Positions 1-5,164 of a DNA stretch of 5,164 nucleotides are shown here, piece by piece. Every line of letters begins with the position of its first letter. Position 1 is the first letter of the stretch. The notes under the pieces are model-generated. The model was not told where the DNA came from. It saw only the letters and a list, made by a program, of their open reading frames with translations, and made no database searches. The DNA comes from Solibacillus sp045640265 (lineage in GTDB: Bacteria; Bacillota; Bacilli; Bacillales_A; Planococcaceae). Where the stretch lies: the NCBI GenBank assembly GCA_045640265.1, contig JAZUES010000309.1, forward strand, positions 1 to 5,164, read 5' to 3'. The position numbers were made by a program, and so were the translations under genes.

Positions 1-111
1 CGTTTCAAAAATATCCATACCAATATTTTGTTGTAATTTTTTATTATATAAATGAAACGCATGGCGACGTAAATCGATTAGCGTATCATCAATGTCAAAC
101 CCAAATTTCAT
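1..111 (-). CDS. HAD-superfamily hydrolase, 5' part only (truncated by window edge)
   Basis: Only the first 37 codons are inside the window; the frame is open to base 1. The N-terminus begins MKFGFDIDDTLIDLR, which contains HAD motif I (DxDDT): D6 is the expected nucleophile and D8 the general acid/base. Members are mostly phosphatases or nucleotidases that use Mg2+. The ATG at 111 is preceded by AGGAG with a 6-nt spacer, and that Shine-Dalgarno overlaps the TAG stop of the upstream monooxygenase gene, so the two are probably translationally coupled. Because it is the fourth gene of an operon with GTP cyclohydrolase II and RibD, it might dephosphorylate the phosphoribitylaminouracil product, a step done by HAD phosphatases in other bacteria. 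That role is inference: the cap domain, which sets substrate preference, is outside the window, and a generic nucleotidase is equally possible. Confidence 0.8.
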   Translation of the reverse strand, partial: MKFGFDIDDTLIDLRRHAFHLYNKKLQQNIGMDIFET

Positions 112-120
112 GTTAATCTC

Positions 121-1197
121 CTAGTTGTATACGACAAAAGCTTCACTGAACTTTTGTTCCTTTTCTATTTGCATTGCCTGTATTTGAGCAATATCTTTTT
201 TTCGTTTTGTTTCACAGCTTACATAGTCAAATGTCTCTTCTTGCAATAGGTATTGTGCTAATATATGGGCGTCCATTAATGCGCTATTCAGACCAAATGC
301 CCCTGTAGGCGTCATCGTATGTACGGCATCTCCAATTAGAATAATGCCATCTTTTCCCCACTGTTCGCTCGTACTACTAAACACATCAAGCAATACAAAA
401 TCCTTCCATGACTGAATATGCTCATTTACGGACGGAGCAAGCTGCGGGAAAGCTACGCAAAGTTTTTCAATAAACGGTGTGAATGGTTGTTTACGTAAAG
501 TTGGATAACTTCCCTTTTCAATATTCCAGCCGATCTGCACATACCCTTTAGCTTGAGTAAATACTGAAATTTGCATATCGTCTACGAGTGCCATTTTAAT
601 AGAGGGTGTCCAGCCAGCAGGTTGCGGGACTCTTGCCCATAGTAAATCATAGCCATGACTACGCACCGTACTATCTATATTAGCGAGCTTACGAACGCTT
701 GAATGACGTCCATCCGCGCCAATGATTAGCTGACTTTCAATGTGAAACTCTTCCCCATTTTGAACGGCACATATCGCTGTATAGTGCCCTTGGTCATTTT
801 GAATAAGCTCTTTTACGGAAGTATTTAGCATAAAGTCAAACGTAGGATACATTTTTGCCTGTTCAACAATGACTTTAAGTAGATGTGTTTGTGGTACATG
901 GATACCTAAATGTCCTACATTTTCGTCTGGTAAAATTGTTTTCACACACTCCCCATTTTGCCAGTATTCTAATGTTTCCATTCTTAATAAGCCTAACTGT
1001 TCAATTCGTTCAAATAAACCATGCTCTTTTAGAACACGTTCACCTTCTTCATTTAAATGTTCACCGCGAAATGTTTTCGCAAATTCATTTGTACGTTCTA
1101 TTAATAAAACGGAAATATTATTCTTTGCTAATAGATTGGCAAGTAGAGCTCCACCTGGACCGCCACCTACAATACAAACATCTACTTTTTTATTCAT
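121..1197 (-). CDS. FAD-dependent monooxygenase (group A, UbiH/PHBH-like fold)
   Basis: This 358-residue protein carries all three signatures of single-component aromatic-hydroxylase-type flavoproteins. There is an N-terminal Rossmann GGGPGG at residues 11-16 followed by the ribose-binding E34. A DG motif (GADGR, 160-164) is present, and so is the FAD ribityl/pyrophosphate GD motif (GDAVHTMTP, 289-297, continuing G299, G302, N304). These enzymes use NAD(P)H and O2 to hydroxylate or oxidise a ring substrate in the cytosol. There is no signal peptide or membrane segment. Length is slightly short for the family, with a reduced C-terminal tail, but no break is visible. The ATG overlaps the end of ribD by 8 nt (ATGAATAA), preceded by an imperfect AAGGCGAG ribosome binding site. 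The substrate is unknown; its position after GTP cyclohydrolase II and RibD suggests a pyrimidine or pteridine-like ring, which is inference. A reductase or halogenase relative cannot be excluded. Confidence 0.87.
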   Translation of the reverse strand: MNKKVDVCIVGGGPGGALLANLLAKNNISVLLIERTNEFAKTFRGEHLNEEGERVLKEHGLFERIEQLGLLRMETLEYWQNGECVKTILPDENVGHLGIHVPQTHLLKVIVEQAKMYPTFDFMLNTSVKELIQNDQGHYTAICAVQNGEEFHIESQLIIGADGRHSSVRKLANIDSTVRSHGYDLLWARVPQPAGWTPSIKMALVDDMQISVFTQAKGYVQIGWNIEKGSYPTLRKQPFTPFIEKLCVAFPQLAPSVNEHIQSWKDFVLLDVFSSTSEQWGKDGIILIGDAVHTMTPTGAFGLNSALMDAHILAQYLLQEETFDYVSCETKRKKDIAQIQAMQIEKEQKFSEAFVVYN

Positions 1198-2305
1198 TGT
1201 TTCTCGCCTTTTTTGGATAGGCTATAATTCGTAAATCTTCCCCTATTTGAAGCACTTCATCAAATACTAATTGTGTAGCTAAATCTACGGAGTCCACGTC
1301 TCCCCCTGTAAACGGTGTAATTGAATTAGCCCCACCTAACACTTTTGGTGCGACGTATACGATGTATTGATCAATTAAGCCACTTCTTAAAAAGGCTGCA
1401 TTGACCGCACCGCCACCTTCTACTAATAAATGTGTAATTCCAACTTTATATAATGCTTTTAAAGTTGATTCGATATCAAGGGTTCCTTGTTCGTTTAATG
1501 GCACACGAATAATGGTGATACCGTGTTCTTCTAACGGAATTGCTTTTTGTACATCTGCCTGTAGTGACGTCACAATGATCGTACGAGCTTCAGATGTGTT
1601 GGCAATATGCGCATCTATCGGCGTTCGTAATGTGCTATCCAACACGACACGTATAGGATTACGTCCACCACCCTCAGGTAGCCGCGTTGTTAATTTAGGG
1701 TTATCATGCAACACCGTGTTTACTCCGACTAAAATACCATCTACTTCATGGCGTAGCTGATGCACATCTGCACGTGCCTTTTCCGAAGTAATCCACTGTG
1801 AATGACCATTATGAGCTGCAATTTTACCATCCATCGTCATGGCAAATTTTGAAACAACAAACGGACGTTCAGTTAACATATTGTGAATAAAGCGTTCATT
1901 TAATTTACGGGCCTCTGCTTCTAAAACACCTATTTCTACTTCAATTCCTGCATCCCGAAGTAATTTGATTCCACGACCTGCTACTGCTGGATTGGGATCT
2001 TGCATAGCTACAACGACACGTGACACTTCGGATTCTTTAACAAGATTCGCACAAGGAGGCGTTTTCCCGTAATGGGAACATGGTTCAAGCGTCACATAGA
2101 GTGTTGCGCCTTTTGCATGCTCACCCGCCATCCGAAAAGCATGGACTTCCGCATGTGGTTCGCCTGCTTTACGGTGTAAACCCGTACCTACGATGACACC
2201 ATCTTTGACAATAACTGCTCCAACTAATGGATTGGGATTTGTGTTCCCTTTTGCACTTGCTGCCAATTCAAGTGCTAGTTTCATATATTCATAATCAGAC
2301 TTCAT
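1190..2305 (-). CDS. ribD: Bifunctional riboflavin-type deaminase/reductase RibD
   Basis: The 371-residue product matches the usual bifunctional RibD length and has both domains. The N-terminal cytidine-deaminase-like domain has the zinc site HAE (H51, E53) and PC-x7-PPC (C76, C85). The C-terminal DHFR-like reductase domain has SKFAMTMDGKIA (about 152-163), VGVNTVLHDNP (about 193-203) and LLVEGGG (about 293-299). Known function: it deaminates 2,5-diamino-6-ribosylaminopyrimidinone 5'-phosphate, then reduces the ribosyl side chain with NADPH, giving 5-amino-6-(5-phosphoribitylamino)uracil. I chose the ATG at 2305 over the in-frame GTG at 2308 because AAGGAG lies 8 nt from the ATG and only 5 nt from the GTG. 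It follows the GTP cyclohydrolase II gene by 12 nt and overlaps the monooxygenase gene. Both catalytic sites look intact. It could be the only ribD of the cell or a paralogue serving another pathway; the window cannot decide. Confidence 0.95.
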   Translation of the reverse strand: MKSDYEYMKLALELAASAKGNTNPNPLVGAVIVKDGVIVGTGLHRKAGEPHAEVHAFRMAGEHAKGATLYVTLEPCSHYGKTPPCANLVKESEVSRVVVAMQDPNPAVAGRGIKLLRDAGIEVEIGVLEAEARKLNERFIHNMLTERPFVVSKFAMTMDGKIAAHNGHSQWITSEKARADVHQLRHEVDGILVGVNTVLHDNPKLTTRLPEGGGRNPIRVVLDSTLRTPIDAHIANTSEARTIIVTSLQADVQKAIPLEEHGITIIRVPLNEQGTLDIESTLKALYKVGITHLLVEGGGAVNAAFLRSGLIDQYIVYVAPKVLGGANSITPFTGGDVDSVDLATQLVFDEVLQIGEDLRIIAYPKKARNNE

Positions 2306-2313
2306 CACAATTT

Positions 2314-2320
2314 CTCCTTA
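2314..2320 (-). promoter_or_regulatory. Ribosome binding site of ribD, overlapping the ribA stop codon
   Basis: TAAGGAG on the minus strand contains both the TAA stop of the GTP cyclohydrolase II gene and an AAGGAG Shine-Dalgarno. Its spacing decides the ribD start: 8 nt to the ATG at 2305, 5 nt to the GTG at 2308. The overlap suggests translational coupling. Confidence 0.75.
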
Positions 2321-3040
2321 TGCGTTTAACTTTTCGACATCTCCAAGATGCCCCGATTTTTGCACTTTTGTTTGCAAATAATGAGCGTTCGTTTCTGTTA
2401 AGCCACCCCATAAAGAGACATGACCATCTAAAAGCATGCCATGCGATTTTAACGCAGCTAATTTTTTCGGATTATTTGTAATAAGCGTGACAGGTTTTGA
2501 ACGAAGTGCTTCTAAAATTTTAATCGCATCCTCATATGAACGTGTATCATCTTCAAAGCCAAGCGCATGGTTTGCCTGTACGGTATCATATTCATCTTCT
2601 TGTAATAGATAAGCTAATGATTTCGAAAATAAACCAATGCCTCTTCCTTCATGGTCCGCTAAATAGAAAATTGCCCCACAACCATGCTCGGCAATCATTT
2701 TCATCGATTCATGTAATTGGAAACCACAGTCACAGCGCTGCGACCCAAAAATATCACCAGTATGACAAATGCTGTGCATACGAATTAACGCATCATCCCG
2801 ATTTTCAAAATCTCCATATACTAAAACGGAAGATTGTTGTCCAAATGCTAAGTTTAATTTGTGTAATGACTCGACAACTTCTTCTTTTGTTTCTTTTTTA
2901 TCCACTGCTAACCAAGAGTACCATTTGAATGTTGCTTCAAATTCCCCTTGTCTAATAGGTAATTTAACCGGACCTACAAGCGCCAAATTTTGTAAATCGT
3001 TTCTTTCGACAAGCTGCATTTTATCCTTTAATATCGTCAT
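2318..3040 (-). CDS. ribA: GTP cyclohydrolase II, stand-alone RibA-type
   Basis: From the chosen ATG this is a 240-residue cytosolic GTP cyclohydrolase II. It opens GTP to 2,5-diamino-6-ribosylamino-4(3H)-pyrimidinone 5'-phosphate, formate and pyrophosphate, the first step of the riboflavin branch. The zinc ligands C92, C103 and C105 are present (CHTGDIFGSQRCDC), followed by EGRGIGL (131-137), the catalytic Tyr in EYDTVQAN (Y151), D165/R167 in DDTR, and NNPK (189-192). There is no DHBP synthase (RibB) domain, unlike the fused RibBA usual in Bacillus rib operons. An N-terminal extension of about 70 residues precedes the core. Starts at 3064 and 3052 are also in frame. I chose 3040 because GAGG lies 6 nt upstream; 3052 has GGTGAT, while 3064 has AAGGA only 2 nt away. 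It is the first gene of a four-gene operon. Family assignment is firm; the metabolic role is open. Confidence 0.93.
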   Translation of the reverse strand: MTILKDKMQLVERNDLQNLALVGPVKLPIRQGEFEATFKWYSWLAVDKKETKEEVVESLHKLNLAFGQQSSVLVYGDFENRDDALIRMHSICHTGDIFGSQRCDCGFQLHESMKMIAEHGCGAIFYLADHEGRGIGLFSKSLAYLLQEDEYDTVQANHALGFEDDTRSYEDAIKILEALRSKPVTLITNNPKKLAALKSHGMLLDGHVSLWGGLTETNAHYLQTKVQKSGHLGDVEKLNA

Positions 3041-3073
3041 TGTATCCCTCATATTTATCACCATAATCCTTAT

Positions 3074-3095
3074 CTAGTTACTTTATGTAACCTAG
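3074..3095. promoter_or_regulatory. Putative operator: imperfect palindrome over the ribA promoter
   Basis: On the + strand CTAGTTAC and GTAACCTAG are separated by TTTAT, forming an inverted repeat with perfect GTTAC/GTAAC inner half-sites and one extra base in the outer arm. It begins inside the predicted -10 box and spans the expected transcription start, the classic place for a repressor site. Half-sites of this kind fit dimeric winged-helix regulators of the MarR or HxlR type, but no regulator gene is in the window, so the regulator is unknown. A weak RNA hairpin in the leader is the alternative reading. Confidence 0.5.
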
Positions 3096-3122
3096 TTTAC
3101 AATAATAACCGTAAAACGTCAA
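3094..3122 (-). promoter_or_regulatory. Sigma-A-like promoter of the ribA-ribD-monooxygenase-HAD operon
   Basis: The -35 box TTGACG (3122-3117, 5 of 6 consensus) is separated by exactly 17 nt from the -10 box TAAACT (3099-3094, 4 of 6). Transcription should start near 3087, leaving a leader of roughly 22 to 47 nt depending on the ribA start. That is far too short for an FMN riboswitch. The -35 box touches the base of the preceding terminator hairpin. Confidence 0.6.
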
Positions 3123-3167
3123 TAAACCGAAGCACATGATTTCTAATGTACTTCGGTTTATTTTTTT
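3121..3167 (-). terminator. Terminator hairpin downstream of panF (possibly bidirectional)
   Basis: Arms 3121-3137 and 3146-3162 pair over 17 positions with a single mismatch around an 8-nt loop. The hairpin begins 3 nt after the panF stop codon, so it most likely ends the yhdT-panF transcript; on that strand the 3' arm finishes in TTTATT. The better T-run (3157-3167) is on the + strand, so it could also stop transcription arriving from the left. Confidence 0.8.
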
Positions 3168-4614
3168 AAAAGTGATAGTCTTCGATTTTTTTCATCTTTT
3201 GCGCGATTACGCTAACAATGATAAAGACAAAGAAAGAAGCAATGATTGGAATGGTTACAGAATGCATTCCAAAAATATTTTCATGATATTTATAAATAAA
3301 AACATATAATATTAACCCAACAATCATGGATGCAATGGAACCGTATTTATTCGCCTTTTTCCAATATAGGCCGAAAACGACACTCCATAAGAAGGCAGAT
3401 TCTAAACCACCAAAGGCAAATAAGTTCAGCATAATTAATAATTCAGGTGGATTTAAAGCAAATAATACGACAGCAATACCAATAACTGTTGTCACCCAAA
3501 AGCTACGTTTTTTAATTTGCGCATCACTTGCTTTTGGATTGATGTAATTTAAATAAATATCCTTTACAACTGTTGAACTAACTAAAATAAGTAATGCATT
3601 CACTGTCGACATGATCGCCGCCATTGGAGCAGCTAGTACAATCCCTGCTAAAACAGGTGGCAGAACATCCAGTGTTAACATTGGCATTACTTTATCTCCA
3701 ATTTCAATACCAGGCATTACTGGTCGAGCAAATACACCAATTAAATGCATACCGAACATAATTGTCCCGATACCTATTGTTCCGATAATAATTGCTCGAT
3801 GTAAGCTTTTAGAATTTTTATAGCTCATAGCACGGACTGCGATTTGTGGTAAACCGATTACCCCTAAACCAATTAATATCCAAAATGTTGATACGTAAAG
3901 TGGCGTTAAGTTTTCTGCTGCACCATATGGCGAGACTAAGTTAGGGTTTTCTGCAACTAAACCTTGCATAATGTTATCCACTCCGCCACCAGCAATTACA
4001 GTAGCAATTAATAATATGACAGTACCGATAATCATAATCGAACCTTGCAGTGCATCGGTTAATGCAACTGCACGGAAGCCACCGATAATCACATAAATTA
4101 ATACAACGACCGCAAAAATTAATAGCGCATTCGTATAAGACAATCCTGTTAATGACTCAATCAGTCGTGCCCCGCCGACCCATTGCGCTGTCATGGATGC
4201 AAATAAAAAGATGATAATACTAATCGCCGATAAAATAACAATCGTATTGCTTTCATAACGTTTCTTTAAAAAGTCAATTAATGTAATTGCTTCTATTCGA
4301 CGTGCAACAATTGCAAACTTTTTCCCTAACACCATTAATACGAAATAGCCTGCTGGAAGCTGTGCCATTGCTAAAAGCACCCACCCAAGTCCTGTATTAT
4401 AAGCAACCCCTGGACCACCGATAAAGCTTGAAGCACTACCATAAGTAGCCATCATCGTCATCGCAAGCAAGAAGCCACCCATCTCACGTCCACCTAAAAA
4501 GTATTCTTGTAAAAACGAATTCGACGTACGAACTTTTCGGTTAGCCCAAATCCCAATTCCGAAAATAATAATTAAAAAGAAAATTAGTGGAATAATTACT
4601 GACCAATGAATCAT
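3166..4614 (-). CDS. panF: Sodium/pantothenate symporter PanF
   Basis: This 482-residue multi-spanning membrane protein of the sodium:solute symporter family (SSF, LeuT fold) imports pantothenate, the coenzyme A precursor, with Na+. Its length matches E. coli PanF (about 483 residues) and it shares long stretches typical of that subgroup: EYFLGGREMGG (37-47), ASSFIGGPG (61-69), QWVGGARL (144-151), GGFRA (178-182), GVIGLPQIAVRAMSYK (251-266), and LAAPMAAIMSTVNALL (327-342), where S336/T337 fall in the helix that forms the Na2 sodium site in SSF transporters. About 12-13 hydrophobic helices span the protein, and the tail is basic then acidic (QKMKKIEDYHF). The ATG overlaps the yhdT stop (ATGA), with GAGGAGGGGG upstream within the yhdT coding end. 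The YhdT-PanF gene pair is well known and strengthens the call. Substrate specificity is assigned by similarity only. Confidence 0.93.
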   Translation of the reverse strand: MIHWSVIIPLIFFLIIIFGIGIWANRKVRTSNSFLQEYFLGGREMGGFLLAMTMMATYGSASSFIGGPGVAYNTGLGWVLLAMAQLPAGYFVLMVLGKKFAIVARRIEAITLIDFLKKRYESNTIVILSAISIIIFLFASMTAQWVGGARLIESLTGLSYTNALLIFAVVVLIYVIIGGFRAVALTDALQGSIMIIGTVILLIATVIAGGGVDNIMQGLVAENPNLVSPYGAAENLTPLYVSTFWILIGLGVIGLPQIAVRAMSYKNSKSLHRAIIIGTIGIGTIMFGMHLIGVFARPVMPGIEIGDKVMPMLTLDVLPPVLAGIVLAAPMAAIMSTVNALLILVSSTVVKDIYLNYINPKASDAQIKKRSFWVTTVIGIAVVLFALNPPELLIMLNLFAFGGLESAFLWSVVFGLYWKKANKYGSIASMIVGLILYVFIYKYHENIFGMHSVTIPIIASFFVFIIVSVIAQKMKKIEDYHF

Positions 4615-4874
4615 TTGTCATCCCCCTCCTCTTCAAGTGAAATATCTTTGAAGAAAAGCTTTATCGCTAGCCAAATACAAATAATCATAAAAATCGTTCC
4701 TACTATACAGCTATAGAAAAACCAAGCTGGGAAGCCAAGAACATATTTATACGCCGTTGGATCACCCGAGCCCAACCCATATGCAAAGCCGTACCAAATA
4801 GCAAAATTTAAAATAACAAGGCCGACACCTATAAGTGCCTCCTTATGTGCGATTTTAAAACGCTTATCTTGCAC
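4611..4874 (-). CDS. yhdT: Small membrane protein, YhdT family (DUF997), PanF partner gene
   Basis: This 87-residue protein has two hydrophobic segments, about residues 13-35 and 47-73, joined by a short GSGDPTAYKYVLGFPAWF loop, and an acidic C-terminus (SLEEEGDDK). Size, topology and position directly upstream of panF match the YhdT/DUF997 family, also found next to panF in E. coli. Its function is not established; a small accessory or stabilising subunit of the symporter is a reasonable inference. The start is a GTG at 4874, with AAGGA 9 nt upstream and no other usable start nearby. The 4-nt ATGA overlap with panF indicates coupled translation. Confidence 0.85.
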   Translation of the reverse strand: MQDKRFKIAHKEALIGVGLVILNFAIWYGFAYGLGSGDPTAYKYVLGFPAWFFYSCIVGTIFMIICIWLAIKLFFKDISLEEEGDDK

Positions 4875-4906
4875 AAAAAAACATCCTTTCTAAAGTTAAA
4901 TAGCCT

Positions 4907-4915
4907 ATTCTATCA
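4907..4915 (-). promoter_or_regulatory. Extended -10 promoter of the yhdT-panF operon
   Basis: The minus strand reads TGATAGAAT: a TGn extension followed by TAGAAT, 5 of 6 to the -10 consensus. The -35 position 17 nt upstream is poor, which an extended -10 tolerates. Transcription would start near 4900, giving a leader of about 26 nt with the AAGGA site just before the GTG start. Confidence 0.5.
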
Positions 4916-4929
4916 TACTTATCAAATCG

Positions 4930-4950
4930 CTAGAAGAAAAGACTTTCTAG
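4930..4950. promoter_or_regulatory. Inverted repeat over the -35 region of the yhdT promoter
   Basis: CTAGAA (4930-4935) and TTCTAG (4945-4950) form a perfect 6-bp inverted repeat, extendable with one gap (CTAGAAG / CTTTCTAG). It covers the -35 region of the predicted yhdT promoter, so it could be an activator or repressor site. No regulator is known from the window, and a chance palindrome in AT-rich sequence is possible. Confidence 0.3.
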
Positions 4951-5008
4951 TAAAAAAGCTCTTATATTTCACTCTCCTTGCTTTTTTTGTGCAAAAACAT
5001 ACTAACAT

Positions 5009-5051
5009 TAGTAGTACAAACCTAGGCCATGGTTTGTGCTACTATTTTTTT
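5009..5051 (+). terminator. Rho-independent terminator facing the + strand
   Basis: Arms 5009-5022 (TAGTAGTACAAACC) and 5031-5044 (GGTTTGTGCTACTA) form a 14-bp stem with one G-U pair and an 8-nt loop, followed directly by seven T residues. The T-run exists only on the + strand, yet no + strand gene lies upstream. It may end an unannotated short transcript, or act weakly on minus-strand transcription from a gene beyond the right edge. Confidence 0.7.
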
Positions 5052-5060
5052 ATAGTAGAA

Positions 5061-5126
5061 GTGAAGGAAAGCCGACCAGCCTCTGGGACCAATTAAGAGT
5101 CCGAATTAAAAACCGGCTTACTTCAC
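5061..5126. other. Self-complementary, GC-richer element; possible structured RNA or repeat-element end
   Basis: GTGAAG (5061-5066) pairs with CTTCAC (5121-5126), and AAGCCG (5069-5074) pairs with CGGCTT (5114-5119). Together they make a 12-bp closing stem interrupted by a 2x1 internal loop. Inside, CCAG/CTGG (5076-5079 with 5083-5086) and GAC/GTC (5087-5089 with 5099-5101) can form two short hairpins, giving a three-way junction. GC content is 32 of 66, well above its surroundings. No reading frame explains it on either strand. I do not recognise a riboswitch, ribozyme, tRNA, T-box or known sRNA in it, and the strand is undecided. Confidence 0.4.
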
Positions 5127-5164
5127 ACCCTTATTTGAATCAGTTTAGTATGTTGGATCCTCGA

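Larger units (their letters stand above)
4875..5164. other. Gene-free right-edge region
   Basis: No convincing coding sequence is seen on either strand. An open + strand frame running through to about 5096 lacks a ribosome binding site and resembles no family I know. Bases 4875-4950 hold the yhdT ribosome binding site, promoter and inverted repeat; 5009-5051 the orphan terminator; 5061-5126 the self-complementary element. The last 38 bases hold an ATG at 5150 opening MLDPR and a minus-strand frame ending at a TGA (5125-5123), both too short and unsupported to call. Confidence 0.6.

Noticed and set aside
869..1760. Open frames on the + strand opposite the monooxygenase and ribD genes
   Set aside because: They are antisense to well-supported genes, have no ribosome binding sites and resemble no family; they are codon shadows.
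2318..3064. Fused RibBA (DHBP synthase plus GTP cyclohydrolase II)
   Set aside because: The protein is only about 240 residues and its N-terminus has no RibB domain; all recognisable motifs belong to GTP cyclohydrolase II.
3065..3165. FMN riboswitch upstream of the rib genes
   Set aside because: The space between panF and ribA is filled by the terminator hairpin, promoter and palindrome, and none of the conserved RFN segments is visible.
4845..5096. An 83-codon open frame on the + strand
   Set aside because: It overlaps the start of yhdT, runs through the terminator and structured element, has no Shine-Dalgarno and encodes low-complexity residues.
5061..5126. Fragment of RNase P RNA, because of CGGCTTAC near the 3' side
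   Set aside because: Only a short match to the conserved 3' end exists; the rest of the RNase P core is absent and the stem fully explains the segment.
5150..5164. Start of a + strand gene (ATG opening MLDPR)
   Set aside because: No Shine-Dalgarno lies in the preceding 20 bases and only five codons are visible.
5123..5164. C-terminal end of a minus-strand gene (ending QIRV then TGA)
   Set aside because: Thirteen codons with no recognisable sequence are too few, and the stop falls within the paired stem of the structured element.

Overview
This is a low-GC, Gram-positive-type chromosomal window. The AT-rich coding sequence, AAGGAG-type ribosome binding sites, compact operons and family assignments suggest Bacillales. 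A Lysinibacillus/Solibacillus-like Planococcaceae is my best guess, from general resemblance only. All supported genes lie on the minus strand, so the window reads from right to left.

Right edge (4875-5164): about 290 bases with no convincing gene. It holds a likely promoter for the first operon, an inverted repeat over that promoter's -35 region, an orphan rho-independent terminator facing the + strand, and a compact, GC-richer, self-complementary element (5061-5126) that I cannot assign to a known RNA or mobile-element family.

Operon 1 (4874-3166): a small two-helix membrane protein of the YhdT/DUF997 family overlaps by ATGA the sodium/pantothenate symporter gene panF. This pair imports the coenzyme A precursor pantothenate. 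A strong hairpin at 3121-3162 closes it.

Operon 2 (3040 to beyond the left edge): a sigma-A-like promoter abuts that hairpin, and a palindromic putative operator overlaps its -10 and start-site region. The genes follow in order: a stand-alone GTP cyclohydrolase II (RibA type, no RibB domain), a full-length bifunctional RibD deaminase/reductase, a group A FAD-dependent monooxygenase, and a HAD-family phosphatase cut by the window edge. The junctions are a 12-nt gap, an 8-nt overlap and a 9-nt gap. At two of them the stop codon lies inside the next Shine-Dalgarno sequence, so translation is probably coupled.

The first two enzymes make 5-amino-6-(5-phosphoribitylamino)uracil from GTP, and a HAD enzyme could dephosphorylate it. 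However, no riboflavin synthase (RibE), lumazine synthase (RibH) or RibB domain is seen, and there is no room for an FMN riboswitch. The monooxygenase is not part of riboflavin synthesis. The best reading is either an accessory flavin-precursor supply operon or a dedicated pathway that turns an early riboflavin intermediate into another product. That second idea is an inference and is the main item worth pursuing here.
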